From: Planctomycetota bacterium
GTDB lineage: Bacteria; Planctomycetota; Phycisphaerae; Tepidisphaerales; Tepidisphaeraceae
DNA length: 40,020 bases
Assembly: GCA_038746835.1 (NCBI GenBank)
Contig: JBCDKH010000009.1
Coordinates: 1 to 40,020, forward strand
Reading direction: 5' to 3'
Within the stretch, counting starts at the first letter, position 1. Each line of letters begins with the position of its first letter. Shown here piece after piece: positions 7,833 to 16,505 of the stretch. The notes below the pieces were generated by a model. The model was not told the DNA's origin. It searched no databases and worked only from the letters and a program-made list of their open reading frames with translations. Made by a program: the position numbers and the translations under genes.

Positions 7833-8552
7833 ATGGGAGATCACAGAGCTTTCGGAGTCGTCCTCTTGTACTCGGTGCTCGCCACAACGCCGGTGTCGAG
7901 CTTCGCCAGCGTCGACTTCATTGCGGATGATGGCGACGCGAACACGAGCAGCGGGCCGAGCTTCGATGGCACCGACTATCTGTGGGGCAGTTACTTCACC
8001 GCAAGCGACCCGACCGCCATCGATGAGGTCAGCGTGGCCTTCGGCCGCGTCGATGCCGGGACGGCCGTCACGCTGTTGGTCTACGACGACCCCGATGGCG
8101 ACTTCGATCCTCGGAATGCGACGCTCGTCGGCTCGCTTTCGGGCGTGAGTGGCTTCAGCAACGCGGAAAATCCGCTGCCAGACACGTTCACGAGCTACAG
8201 CTTTCCGATCGGTGGGGAGCCGGTCGTCTCCGGTGGCTTCTACGTGGCTGCGTTCATCAGCGGCGTCGATGGTGTCACCGCCGCTCCGACCCAGACGTTT
8301 GGCGAGGCACCGGCCCGTCGCGATTTCCAGACGGCGACCAACCAGGGCTTCAGCTTCTTCGGCCCTGAGGGTGAGAGCGATCTCACCGACCTGTCCAGCT
8401 TCCCCGTCTTTCAGCCGGTCGGCGATCCGACGATCTTCGGTTCGCTCGCGGGCAACATTCTCGTCCGGGCGCGCGGCACGGTGATTCCCGAGCCGACGAG
8501 TCTCGCGATGGTCTCAGTCGGCGGGCTCTTTCTGCTGCGTCGTCGTCGCTAA
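7833..8552 (+). CDS. PEP-CTERM sorted extracellular protein
   Basis: The 239-residue protein has an N-terminal signal peptide (VVLLYSVLATTPVSSFA) and ends in a textbook PEP-CTERM tail: VIPEP, a short hydrophobic stretch (SLAMVSVGGLFLL) and a final RRRR. Such tails are cut and anchored by exosortase; no exosortase gene is in the window. The middle is acidic, aromatic and cysteine-free, with repeated Gly/Asp turns (VYDDPDGDFDPRN), consistent with a beta-sandwich surface protein. The specific function is unknown. It sits 18 bases after cdaR and 8 bases before ftsY, a tight spacing that implies cotranscription with housekeeping genes. Confidence 0.82.
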   Translation: MGDHRAFGVVLLYSVLATTPVSSFASVDFIADDGDANTSSGPSFDGTDYLWGSYFTASDPTAIDEVSVAFGRVDAGTAVTLLVYDDPDGDFDPRNATLVGSLSGVSGFSNAENPLPDTFTSYSFPIGGEPVVSGGFYVAAFISGVDGVTAAPTQTFGEAPARRDFQTATNQGFSFFGPEGESDLTDLSSFPVFQPVGDPTIFGSLAGNILVRARGTVIPEPTSLAMVSVGGLFLLRRRR

Positions 8553-8560
8553 GCTGCCGC

Positions 8561-9802
8561 GTGGCCTTCTTCGCCAAGACGCTCGACCGCCTCAAGGGCG
8601 CGCTCAACAAGACCGCGGCTGTCCTGAATACGGACGTCCGCACGCTGTTCGTCCCGGGCCGGCAGATCGACCACGCCTTCCTGGACGAGCTCGAAGAGAA
8701 GCTCATCATCGCCGACACCGGCGTCAAGCGGGCCATGACGATCCGCGAGGCGGTTCAGGACCGCTGGCGTCTGGGCAAGATCAAGAACGCCGAGGAAGCC
8801 GCAGACATCGTCAAGTCGGAAATGCTCCAGGGTTGGAGCGACGCGGCCACGCGCGAAATCCGCTACGCGGAGTCCGGCCCGACGGTCATCATGGTCTGCG
8901 GCGTCAACGGTGCGGGCAAGACGACCAGCATCGCCAAGCTTGCATGGCTCCTGAAGGAGCAGGCCGGCAAACGCGTCATGCTGGCCGCCGGCGACACATT
9001 CCGCGCCGCCGCCGTCGAGCAGTTGACGCTTTGGGCGGAGCGACTGGGCATCGAGATCGTCAAGCAGCGCCAAGGCGTCGACCCGGCAGCCGTCGCCTAC
9101 GACGCGTGCGAAGCAGCCGTGGCACGCGGTGTGGACGTTCTCATCGTCGACACCGCCGGCCGGCTCCACACGCAGCAAGGCCTCATGCGGGAGCTGGGCA
9201 AGATTCGCAGCGTCATCGCCAAGAAGATCGACGGCGCCCCGCATGAGACCATCCTCGTTCTCGACGCAACGACGGGCCAGAACGCGATCAGCCAGGCCAA
9301 GCACTTCAATCGCGAGGTCGACGTCACCGGCCTGTTCCTGAGCAAACTTGACGGCTCTGCGAAGGGCGGCGTGGTCGTGGCGATTCGCGACGAGCTGCAG
9401 CTGCCCGTCAAGTTCATCGGCCTGGGTGAGACCCCGCAAGACGTCGAGACCTTTGATCCGGATCGGTTCGTCGAAGCACTGTTCGAGCGCGCGGCCCGAG
9501 GTTCGTCCACGAACTCAGCAGTTTCTGATAACCTTGGCCTTCCCCTCGGGAGACCCAATGTCAGCACTTCGCCTCGCACTGCCGTTCCTTCTGCTTGCCC
9601 TCTTCGCATCGCCCGCGCTCGCCCAGGACAAGGCTTCGCCGGCCGACATCCGCAAGCTACGCAGCCACTCGATGGAGGCGAAGAATCAAGTCCAGCGGAT
9701 GCAGTACTACATCCTGGAGTGGAAGGGCCTTGGCAGCCAGGTCGGCGACTCACGCGTCGCGACGTTCAACCAGACGGCGGAGAAGTTCGCGACCGCATAT
9801 AA
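8561..9802 (+). CDS. ftsY: FtsY, signal recognition particle receptor
   Basis: FtsY is the SRP receptor GTPase that brings ribosome-nascent chain complexes to the Sec translocon. The N domain occupies about residues 1-100. The G domain shows the P-loop GVNGAGKTTSIAKLA, the AAGDTFRAAAVEQL loop, DTAGRLHTQ, LDATTGQNA, the LSKLDGSAKGG specificity motif and IGLGETPQDVETFDPDRFVEALF, where FtsY normally ends (near nt 9487). The acidic A domain of E. coli is absent, as in many bacteria. The frame does not stop there: it continues 245 bases into the next gene as Arg/Pro-rich shadow sequence, while a tandem TGATAA lies out of frame at 9526-9531. The true end may therefore be near 9528. The start is GTG at 8561. 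Confidence 0.93.
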   Translation: MAFFAKTLDRLKGALNKTAAVLNTDVRTLFVPGRQIDHAFLDELEEKLIIADTGVKRAMTIREAVQDRWRLGKIKNAEEAADIVKSEMLQGWSDAATREIRYAESGPTVIMVCGVNGAGKTTSIAKLAWLLKEQAGKRVMLAAGDTFRAAAVEQLTLWAERLGIEIVKQRQGVDPAAVAYDACEAAVARGVDVLIVDTAGRLHTQQGLMRELGKIRSVIAKKIDGAPHETILVLDATTGQNAISQAKHFNREVDVTGLFLSKLDGSAKGGVVVAIRDELQLPVKFIGLGETPQDVETFDPDRFVEALFERAARGSSTNSAVSDNLGLPLGRPNVSTSPRTAVPSACPLRIARARPGQGFAGRHPQATQPLDGGEESSPADAVLHPGVEGPWQPGRRLTRRDVQPDGGEVRDRI

Positions 9803-10862
9803 GGCAGGGGCAGAGCTGGCCTCGACGATGCCAGGGAGTGACCCGCAAGTCGCAGCGCTGGTCGACGAGCTCAACGCATCGCTGGCTGGGTACAACAAAG
9901 CCATCGCCGACGCGACGGCTTTACTCGAAGGGGCCAAGAAGGCCGTCGAAGATGTCGGCGGCATGGCAGCCATTCGCGAGGACATCGAACGCATCGACGC
10001 GATCGCGAATCAGTTCGGAGCGTTTGAGGCCATCCTCCAGCAAAGGCCGGCTGACGCCGCGGCGCTGCTCGGCGAGCATGCTCCGGCGTTGAAGGAGATC
10101 GAGGCATTCGAGAGCAAATACGCCGAGTTTTTCAAGCAGAACAACGCTGACACGGCACAGATCCGTCGTGAGCTGCAGTCGGCCCGTGGCACGCTCGACG
10201 GCGTGACGCAGCTGAAGACGCAGTACCGCGAGTGGGTCATCGACCGCGCCTCCCGACAGATGGAAGAGGCTGCGATGATCATCGAACGCGGCGTGGCGGA
10301 GCGTCGCCCCGCGTTCTTCGGCGAGAACGGTGGCGTGACGCAACAGCTGAGGATGTCGGACGACCTGGTGAAGCTCGCCGTCGCGATCGATGCCGGTTCG
10401 GCGATGCCGCTGGTCGAGCAACTGGGTGCCCTGAAGGCCAAGGGCAAGCAGGCCGGCGACGCGCTCAAGGCCGAAATCATCGCCGCCAACCTGCTCCCTT
10501 CCGACGCCTACCGCGGATCGGATGCCGACGCCCTGAAGGCCGAGGCCAAGCGTCTTTGGCTCGAGCGAAATCCAGGCGACGAGGTCGTGCACGTCGCGAT
10601 CCCGACGCCGCAGTGGAAGCGTGAGACGAAGTGGACTTGGTTCAACGACGCTTTCTACTTCACCGATCGCAGCGACCTCCAGGCCGCTGTCGTCTTCAAA
10701 GCCAAGAGCGAGACCGGCGAGCCGGAGCTGCACTGGTATCCGGTCGACATCACCAAAGATCACCAGAACGGCGACGCGTTGAAGTTTTCGCCGTGGGTCA
10801 AGGAGCCGCTCGACCAACTCACCGTCCACCGCCGACTGTTGCCGGACAAGCTGAAGCACTAG
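9558..10862 (+). CDS. Secreted alpha-helical protein of unknown function
   Basis: The protein has 434 residues and begins with a clear signal peptide, MSALRLALPFLLLALF ending in ASPALAQ, so it is periplasmic or secreted. A GGGAG ribosome-binding site precedes ATG 9558. Most of the mature protein is predicted helical with long charged stretches (for example KASPADIRKLRSHSMEAKN and ARGTLDGVTQLKTQYREW) and no cysteines. The last 85 residues form a separate Trp/Tyr-rich region (PQWKRETKWTWFNDAFYF, then ELHWYPVDITKDHQNG), which may be a beta domain. I recognise no family. Its first 245 bases are overlapped by the run-on ftsY frame, and the HAD phosphatase gene starts 8 bases after it. Confidence 0.75.
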   Translation: MSALRLALPFLLLALFASPALAQDKASPADIRKLRSHSMEAKNQVQRMQYYILEWKGLGSQVGDSRVATFNQTAEKFATAYKAGAELASTMPGSDPQVAALVDELNASLAGYNKAIADATALLEGAKKAVEDVGGMAAIREDIERIDAIANQFGAFEAILQQRPADAAALLGEHAPALKEIEAFESKYAEFFKQNNADTAQIRRELQSARGTLDGVTQLKTQYREWVIDRASRQMEEAAMIIERGVAERRPAFFGENGGVTQQLRMSDDLVKLAVAIDAGSAMPLVEQLGALKAKGKQAGDALKAEIIAANLLPSDAYRGSDADALKAEAKRLWLERNPGDEVVHVAIPTPQWKRETKWTWFNDAFYFTDRSDLQAAVVFKAKSETGEPELHWYPVDITKDHQNGDALKFSPWVKEPLDQLTVHRRLLPDKLKH

Positions 10863-10870
10863 CGTCGTTC

Positions 10871-11653
10871 ATGGCTGTGTCGAGCTATGGCGACATCCAA
10901 CGCTTCGTACTCGTCAGCGATCTCGACGGGACGCTGATCGATCACGAGCACGTCGGCCCAGAGGCTGATCCGAAGTTGGCGGACTTCGCCCGGAGTCTGG
11001 AAGCGGCAGGCAAGCGGCTGACACTGTGGTTCAACTCGTCCCGGCCGATCGCGAGTCAGCGGGAGTCGCTGGAGCGGGTACCGGGTCTGCCGGTGCCGCG
11101 ATATCAGATCGGGGCGATGGGGACGCAGGTGGCGGATGGGGCGACGGGCGAGTTGATCGCCGACTACGGCCGCGAGCAGTTCGGCGATTGGCCGCGGGAA
11201 GAGGTGGAGCGGACTTGCGTCGAGACCTTCGGGCTCGTCCCGCACGCAGCCGCGATGCAGACCGCGTTTAAGGCCAGCTTTGACCTGCCTGACCCGCAGA
11301 TGGCGAAGGCCATCGAATCAGAACTGCGCGGGAAAGGTATCGACGCCAAGATCGTCGTTTCCAGCGGACGTGACCTCGACATCCTGCCGCCGGCCGCGGG
11401 TAAGGCGGCGGCGATTCGATGGCTCGTCAAGCACGAAAACCTCGCGCCGGAGTCGATCGTCGTCTCCGGCGACTCGGCCAATGACCTGGACATGTTCGAC
11501 AAGCCGTTCCGCGGCATCGTCGTCGGCAATGGCCACGACGATTTGCGAAGCCAGGCACCGGCACGGGCGGGTGACTGCTACCTCGCCAAGGGACTTGTCG
11601 CCGCCGGCGTGTTGGAAGGACTTCGTCACTTGGGCGTGCTTCCCGACGCGTGA
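10871..11653 (+). CDS. HAD phosphatase, sucrose-6-phosphatase-like
   Basis: The 260-residue protein shows the HAD motifs in order: FVLVSDLDGTLIDHE (catalytic DxDGT), FNSSRP (motif II Ser region), KAAAIRWLVK (motif III Lys) and VVSGDSANDLDMF (motif IV). The type IIB cap and the SDLDGTL...SSRP pattern fit the sucrose-6-phosphate phosphatase and mannosyl-phosphoglycerate phosphatase group, which remove phosphate from sugar phosphates in the cytoplasm, often to finish making a compatible solute. No sucrose-phosphate or glycosylglycerate synthase is nearby, so the substrate is unknown. The ATG at 10871 was chosen since the longer frame overlaps the preceding gene. Confidence 0.82.
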   Translation: MAVSSYGDIQRFVLVSDLDGTLIDHEHVGPEADPKLADFARSLEAAGKRLTLWFNSSRPIASQRESLERVPGLPVPRYQIGAMGTQVADGATGELIADYGREQFGDWPREEVERTCVETFGLVPHAAAMQTAFKASFDLPDPQMAKAIESELRGKGIDAKIVVSSGRDLDILPPAAGKAAAIRWLVKHENLAPESIVVSGDSANDLDMFDKPFRGIVVGNGHDDLRSQAPARAGDCYLAKGLVAAGVLEGLRHLGVLPDA

Positions 11654-11680
11654 GGCAAACTCTCGCTACGGTCGACGCGC

Positions 11681-12553
11681 GTGATCGTCGACGTCCACAC
11701 TCATGTCTGGCAGACGCCCGACCAGCTCGGCCAGGCCGATCTTGGCGATCCGACGGCCGACTCTGCACGGCAGGCGGCGGGTGGCAGGACGGTCTTCAGC
11801 CGCATCCCGCCTGGCGACCCGGAACTGCACTGGCAGGCCGGCAAGGCCGTCGATCGGATCATCGTGCTCGGTTTCCAAAGTCGGCTGCTCAAAGCCGATG
11901 TGCCCAACGACTTCATCAGCGACTACGTCCGCCGGCACCCGGACAAGCTGATCGGTTTTGCCGGCATCGACCCGACCAGCAAGCGAGCGATCGACGAGCT
12001 CCAGCGGTGCAAGGACGAGCTACGGCTCGCAGGTTTGCACATCAGCCCCGGGAATCAGGGCATTCACCCAACCGACTCCCGCGTGATGGCGGTCTACGAG
12101 GTCGCGCAGCGGCTCGGCATGCCGATCCTGTTTCACGGCGGAGGGCATCTGTCGGAGGCGGCGTGTCCGGAGTTTGCCAGGCCGATCCTCCTTGATGAGG
12201 TCGCGCGGGCGTTTCCTGATCTGCCGATGATCGTGTCGCAGGTCGGTCATCCGTGGGTGGGGGAGACTTGCGGACTGCTCGCGAGGCACCGCCGCGTGTA
12301 TGCCGATATCGGCGGGCTCCTGCGAAGACCGTGGACGGCGTACAACACGCTGATTCAGGCGTTCGAGCACGGTGTCGTGGGCAAGTTGCTCTTCGGCAGC
12401 GACTTCCCCTACGGCCGGGCAGCCGAGACGATCGAGAAGCTGTTTTCCGTCAACTTCGTCGCCCAAGGCACCAATTTGCCAACCGTTCCGCGATCTGCCC
12501 TTCGCGGCATCATCGAACGCGACGCACTATCGCTCCTAGGACTATCGCCTTGA
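11681..12553 (+). CDS. Amidohydrolase-family (amidohydro_2) metal hydrolase
   Basis: The 290-residue protein is a TIM-barrel hydrolase. It has VDVHTHVW (HxH metal site) at the N-terminus, GFAGIDP and GLHISPGNQG in the middle, ILFHGGGH and VSQVGHPWVGE carrying further metal-ligand histidines, and LLFGSDFPYGRA with the catalytic aspartate. This pattern matches the Amidohydro_2 family, whose members cleave or decarboxylate small organic substrates. The substrate cannot be named from sequence. It starts at GTG 11681, 27 bases after the HAD gene. Its TGA stop overlaps the TTG start of the GNAT gene (TTGA), so the two are likely translationally coupled. Confidence 0.85.
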   Translation: MIVDVHTHVWQTPDQLGQADLGDPTADSARQAAGGRTVFSRIPPGDPELHWQAGKAVDRIIVLGFQSRLLKADVPNDFISDYVRRHPDKLIGFAGIDPTSKRAIDELQRCKDELRLAGLHISPGNQGIHPTDSRVMAVYEVAQRLGMPILFHGGGHLSEAACPEFARPILLDEVARAFPDLPMIVSQVGHPWVGETCGLLARHRRVYADIGGLLRRPWTAYNTLIQAFEHGVVGKLLFGSDFPYGRAAETIEKLFSVNFVAQGTNLPTVPRSALRGIIERDALSLLGLSP

Positions 12554-12972
12554 CCCGCGACACGAAATCAGGCATCGATCTCGACCCGCCGCTGCCACGT
12601 TCGGCCAAAACGCTGCCGAGCGTCTTCGTCCAGACGCTGACGCTGCAGAACGGTGGGACGACCGTCGGCGAGCTGTCGTGGTCGCACCTGCCGGCTCATC
12701 TCGGCGTCTATCAGCTTCAACACGTCGAAGTCCGCAAGAAACACCGTCGCCAGGGCTACGGCTCCGAGCTGCTCGATTCGGCGATGGGTCAGATGCAACG
12801 ACATGCGAAACTCGTCGGTATCCCGGTGCGTCGACTGATCGTGCTGATCAACCAGCCGGACACGATCCTGCGAGCCTGGCTCGGCCAGCAAGCTGGGTTC
12901 GTCCACGTGCACACGCTGGAGAACGTCGAAGAGGCAACGGATGTGATGGTGTTCCAGCGGACCTTCGACTGA
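12550..12972 (+). CDS. GNAT-family N-acetyltransferase
   Basis: The 140-residue protein has the GNAT acetyl-CoA binding motif A, VEVRKKHRRQGYGSELLD (Q/RxxGxG/A), preceded by the strand LGVYQLQHVEV and followed by a helix, as the family requires. The C-terminal part, RAWLGQQAGFVHVHTLE, matches motif B. These enzymes move an acetyl group from acetyl-CoA to an amine; the acceptor is unknown. The start is inferred as TTG at 12550, overlapping the amidohydrolase stop; a later start would cut into the first strands. It is convergent with the membrane protein gene, with the two stop codons directly adjacent. Confidence 0.77.
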   Translation: MTRDTKSGIDLDPPLPRSAKTLPSVFVQTLTLQNGGTTVGELSWSHLPAHLGVYQLQHVEVRKKHRRQGYGSELLDSAMGQMQRHAKLVGIPVRRLIVLINQPDTILRAWLGQQAGFVHVHTLENVEEATDVMVFQRTFD

Positions 12973-13707
12973 TCACGCGTCGTCGCCGCCGTCGCTTTCG
13001 CCGTGCAGGAACAGGGCACACGCGACAGAAGCCAGCAGGACGGCCGGGGCAATGACGGGATAGCTTCCGAGCGTCTCTTCGATTAACCCGCGCGACGGCG
13101 CGTAGCGCATCGCGAACGCACCGAGACCGGCTGCGACGAGCACGGTTGCCTCTGCCGCAAGGACAGCCGTCGGGCCGAGCTTGCGGAAGCTGAGCGGGAT
13201 CATGCCGAGGAAGACGCCGCCGATGACACCGCCGGCGAGGACGTGGCCTTCGTCGAGTCCGACCATCCGCCAAGCCGCGCAGCCAGTGACAAAGCCGACA
13301 ATGCCACCCGTCGTCGCGATGGCGGCCGTTTTGAACGACCAGCCGACGACGCCCGCGACCAGCGTGCCGATGACGAGGCCGGACATCCCACCCGCCGGTC
13401 CGCCCGCTGTCTGCGTGCCGACGACCCATCCGGCCCAGGCGCCCAGGGCTCCGATGTTGACGGCCGTCAGCCCACGCCAGCCCCGGCCGCAGAAAAGCCA
13501 CCAGACGATCCCACACGCCAGCAGCACCGCGGCGATCGTCGCCTCGGTCTCCTGAACGAGCGTTAGAACGTCCTCCTGGTGACGCCAGGGGATTGAAATC
13601 TGCTCGATGAGCGTCTTAGGTTCTGTCGGCGCAGCACCGAGTTCACGCCACTCGTCGGGCGTTGCGACCGGAAAGTCCGGCGTCGCGGAGTTCGGCGGAT
13701 CGGGCAT
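12973..13707 (-). CDS. Hypothetical polytopic membrane protein
   Basis: The protein has 244 residues. The first 60 are soluble and Pro/Glu-rich, with FPVATPDEWRELGAAP and EQISIPWRHQEDVLTL. About seven glycine-rich hydrophobic segments follow, among them TIAAVLLACGIVWWLFCG, GLVIGTLVAGVVGW and HVLAGGVIGGVFLGMIPL. The tail is acidic (GESDGGDDA). The glycine-packed helices suggest a channel- or scaffold-like fold, but I cannot name a family. Its upstream gap (13708-13838) is shared with divergent pheA. Confidence 0.68.
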   Translation of the reverse strand: MPDPPNSATPDFPVATPDEWRELGAAPTEPKTLIEQISIPWRHQEDVLTLVQETEATIAAVLLACGIVWWLFCGRGWRGLTAVNIGALGAWAGWVVGTQTAGGPAGGMSGLVIGTLVAGVVGWSFKTAAIATTGGIVGFVTGCAAWRMVGLDEGHVLAGGVIGGVFLGMIPLSFRKLGPTAVLAAEATVLVAAGLGAFAMRYAPSRGLIEETLGSYPVIAPAVLLASVACALFLHGESDGGDDA

Positions 13708-13838
13708 CTCGACACTTGTTCATCGGCCTGCCAGGCACCTCGGAATAGCCCTGGGGCGATAATCCACCGAATATCCACTTGCCACAGATCGCCGAACCGG
13801 GCACAACATTGGACGTGGCCGACCCGAAACAGAACGAG

Positions 13839-14954
13839 ATGCCGCCAGATGACAACGAGCTTGAGTCCCGGCTTCGGCCGATGCGCGATCGAATCGACCA
13901 GCTCGACGATGATCTCGTCAAGCTCCTGAACGAGCGTGCACGCGTCGCCGTCGAGATTGGACGGGCCAAACGCGAGGCCGCCGGCGGAAGCGGTGGAACG
14001 GCCAGCTTCTACGTTCCCAGCCGCGAAAGGGCGGTTTTTGACAAAATTCATCGCCTCAACGAAGGACCGCTGGGTGATCGGACGCTCGACGCCGTCTGGC
14101 GCGAGATCATGTCCGGCAGCATCGGCCTTCAGAAGCCGCTCCGCGTCGCCTATCTCGGCCCGGCAGGCTCGTTCAGCCACGCGGCGGCCATCGGCAAATT
14201 CGGCAACAGCGTCGACTACGTGCCGGCCTCGGACATCGACGCCGTCTTCGGTAGTGTCGCGCGTCGCCACGCCGACTGTGGCCTGGTGCCGGTCGAGAAT
14301 TCGAGCCACGGCGGCGTGATCGACACGCTCGACGCGTTCCTCGACCACTCGGCCAAGGTCTGTGCCGAGGTGCTCATCACAATCCACCACTGCGTCCTTT
14401 GCCGTGGACCATGGGACGAGGTTAAGACCGTGACGACCAAGCCCGAAGTGCTGGCCCAGTGCCGTGGCTGGCTGGGCGACGTCGCGGGACGACGGTCCGT
14501 CGAGCCGGCTGCCAGCACGAGTGCTGCCGCCGAGCGTGCCGCGGCCGATCCAACGGTGGCGGCGATCGCGAGCAGGTTGGCGGGCGAGATCTATGACGTT
14601 CCGCGTCTATTCGAGAACATCGAGGACGACCCCGACAACGTCACGCGCTTTTGGGTCATCGGCTCCGAAGCAGCCAAGCCGACCGGCGAGGACAAGACCG
14701 GGGTGCTCTTCACCACCGCCAACAAGCCGGGTGCCCTCGTTGCCGTCCTCGACAGCTTCCGCGACAACGGCGTGAATCTCACCGACATCGAAAAACGCCC
14801 GAGCGGTCGCACGAACTGGGAGTATGTCTTCTTCGTCGACGCCGAAGGCCACGAAGCGGATCCGAAGCTCCAGGCGGCGATCACGGCCGCGCGAGAGCAC
14901 TGCCTGCAGCTGACCGTTCTGGGAAGCTACCCGCGTGCGAGTGACGTGTTGTGA
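13839..14954 (+). CDS. pheA: Bifunctional chorismate mutase/prephenate dehydratase
   Basis: This enzyme converts chorismate to prephenate and then to phenylpyruvate, the path to phenylalanine. Residues about 8-90 form an AroQ chorismate mutase (LRPMRDRIDQLDDDLVKLLNERA). The prephenate dehydratase domain follows, with VAYLGPAGSFSHAAA, CGLVPVENSSHGGVIDTLD and TRFWVIG, and an ACT regulatory domain closes the protein (GVLFTTANKPGALVAVLDSF, then NWEYVFFVD). The ACT ESRP motif reads EKRPS here. Phenylalanine feedback is expected of this family. The ATG at 13839 is chosen; GTG 13815 and TTG 13779 are in-frame alternatives and no clear ribosome-binding site decides between them. Confidence 0.93.
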   Translation: MPPDDNELESRLRPMRDRIDQLDDDLVKLLNERARVAVEIGRAKREAAGGSGGTASFYVPSRERAVFDKIHRLNEGPLGDRTLDAVWREIMSGSIGLQKPLRVAYLGPAGSFSHAAAIGKFGNSVDYVPASDIDAVFGSVARRHADCGLVPVENSSHGGVIDTLDAFLDHSAKVCAEVLITIHHCVLCRGPWDEVKTVTTKPEVLAQCRGWLGDVAGRRSVEPAASTSAAAERAAADPTVAAIASRLAGEIYDVPRLFENIEDDPDNVTRFWVIGSEAAKPTGEDKTGVLFTTANKPGALVAVLDSFRDNGVNLTDIEKRPSGRTNWEYVFFVDAEGHEADPKLQAAITAAREHCLQLTVLGSYPRASDVL

Positions 14955-14970
14955 TGCCCGAACGGCCGTG

Positions 14971-15636
14971 TCAGTTTGCGGGTGACGCGGGCGTCGAAAT
15001 GTCGACCGACAGGATCTCGCGCGGATCGGTGGCGGCCACAACGTGACGGCGTTGAGCGTCGTCGGTTCGAGTGCGGAGCGTCGAGGCGTAGCTGGCAAAG
15101 GGTGAAGCCTCCGACGTCACACCGGCTGCCGCCTTGGCTTCAGTGGCTGGCGTGGTGAACGCCTCGATGCCTGAGAACGCGACAACCTCGGAGCTGATGT
15201 CGACTGTCACGTCGCGAACGACGTCGACGGGCAGGCCGACGACGAGAAGGGCATCGGGCTGCGTGGGTTCCTGCTCCAAGATGTCGCCCGGACCCATGAC
15301 CGCAATCTGCGGCACCGGATCGGCCGGCAGATCGGCGACGAGGTTCGATTTGGCGGTCAGGCCAGCTGACCAGGCGATGAGCAGCGTGACACCCGCCGAA
15401 AGACCGGCGGCAATGGCCACAGCGGCCGGTCGAGAGCGGCGGAGCGTGGTCGGATCCTGACCGATTGACATCGATCCGGAATCGGCTGCCTCGGAACGCA
15501 GGACGTGCATCACGCGACCGCAGACATCGTCAGCGAGACGATCCACCTCTGCTTCAGGCAGCGAACGGGCCAACAAGTCATCGACGATCGCGTCGACGTC
15601 CTGGTCAGCGAGGGATGTGTGTGCGGGAGCACTCAT
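14971..15636 (-). CDS. Putative anti-sigma factor, single-pass membrane protein
   Basis: The 221-residue protein has an acidic helical N-terminus of about 75 residues (DVDAIVDDLLARSLPEAEVD), one membrane segment (AAVAIAAGLSAGVTLLIAW) and an extracytoplasmic region of about 130 residues rich in Val, Asp and Thr. This is the layout of an ECF anti-sigma factor, and the ECF sigma gene lies 49 bases upstream on the same strand. No zinc anti-sigma HxxxCxxC motif is present, so it would belong to a non-zinc class. The role is inferred from layout and neighbour only. It is convergent with pheA. Confidence 0.65.
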   Translation of the reverse strand: MSAPAHTSLADQDVDAIVDDLLARSLPEAEVDRLADDVCGRVMHVLRSEAADSGSMSIGQDPTTLRRSRPAAVAIAAGLSAGVTLLIAWSAGLTAKSNLVADLPADPVPQIAVMGPGDILEQEPTQPDALLVVGLPVDVVRDVTVDISSEVVAFSGIEAFTTPATEAKAAAGVTSEASPFASYASTLRTRTDDAQRRHVVAATDPREILSVDISTPASPAN

Positions 15637-15685
15637 CGGAGCGGGAGGCTTGTAAAACGACAGACCTCAGTCAGCACATCATGCG

Positions 15686-16501
15686 CTATGCAACGGGTTC
15701 GAGCCGATCGCGAAGCTTTTTACGTGCCTGGAAGACGTGCCACTTGACCGCTTCGGTGCTGCAGTCGAGCCGGCGGGCGACCTCGCGTTGGGGCAGTTGC
15801 TCGACCGTGAAGAGGAGCAGTGCCTGACGCTGCTTGTCCGGGAGCTGGGCGATCTCCTGCCGAAGTTGCTCGCCCAGTTCCTTGCCGCGTGCTCGGTGTT
15901 CGGGGCAGTGCGAGCGTGCGAAGTCTTCGCTGCCTTGGCCTCGGACCGGGGTCTCGGGCTTGGCGTCGCCGCGCTGTTCTCCAAAGGCACCGTCGAGGGG
16001 CTGAGCGATTCGCAGCCGTCGGCCGCGGCGAAAGTTCAAGGAGAGATTCGTGACGATCCTCATGAACCAGCCGCCGAAGGCTTCGGGCCGCTCGAGCGTA
16101 TCGAGCGATCGGAATGCCTTCAGGAAAGCGTCCTGCACGACGTCTCTTGCGTCGTCCTGGTTGCCGAGCAGCCTGTAGCTGACGGCAATCGCCTTCCGGC
16201 TGTGGCCCTGGACGAGGCGTTCAAAGGCCTCGCGCTGCCCTTCGAGCACCCGGCGAACACAGTCGCCGTCTTCAGCCGCAAGCGCCTCGCGTTCGAGCTG
16301 CGCCTCATCGTGCTCCGCTGTTGGCTCGGCCTCGACGGCCTCGCGCTCCAACGCCGGTGGATCAGCCGACACATTGTCGTCTGCCGGGGCGGCGCTGGTT
16401 TGGACACGAAGGAGTGACAAAGGTTGGAGCCTCGTGAAATTTCGTCGGTTGACGGCGTTATGGGCCGCTGGACCCGCGGAGGGTACGGCAAGTGTCGGCA
16501 T
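15686..16501 (-). CDS. ECF-type RNA polymerase sigma factor
   Basis: The 271-residue protein has region 2 (REAFERLVQGHSRKAIAVSY, then DDARDVVQDAFLKAFRSLD with the -10-binding WFMRIVTNLSLNFRR) and region 4 (LPDKQRQALLLFTVEQLP, then REVARRLDCSTEAVKWHVFQARKKLRD, a helix-turn-helix for -35 binding). An acidic N-terminal extension of about 75 residues is longer than is usual for the family. It directs RNA polymerase to a small regulon, probably held in check by the membrane protein encoded just downstream. The ATG at 16501 lies only 4 bases after the trpA stop, which implies coupled translation. An internal start nearer the family core cannot be excluded. Confidence 0.9.
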   Translation of the reverse strand: MPTLAVPSAGPAAHNAVNRRNFTRLQPLSLLRVQTSAAPADDNVSADPPALEREAVEAEPTAEHDEAQLEREALAAEDGDCVRRVLEGQREAFERLVQGHSRKAIAVSYRLLGNQDDARDVVQDAFLKAFRSLDTLERPEAFGGWFMRIVTNLSLNFRRGRRLRIAQPLDGAFGEQRGDAKPETPVRGQGSEDFARSHCPEHRARGKELGEQLRQEIAQLPDKQRQALLLFTVEQLPQREVARRLDCSTEAVKWHVFQARKKLRDRLEPVA

Positions 16502-16505
16502 TCGG

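Noticed and set aside
9521-9531. Programmed -1 frameshift site at the ftsY end
   Set aside because: No X-XXY-YYZ slippery heptamer or downstream stem is seen; an indel explains the pattern more simply.
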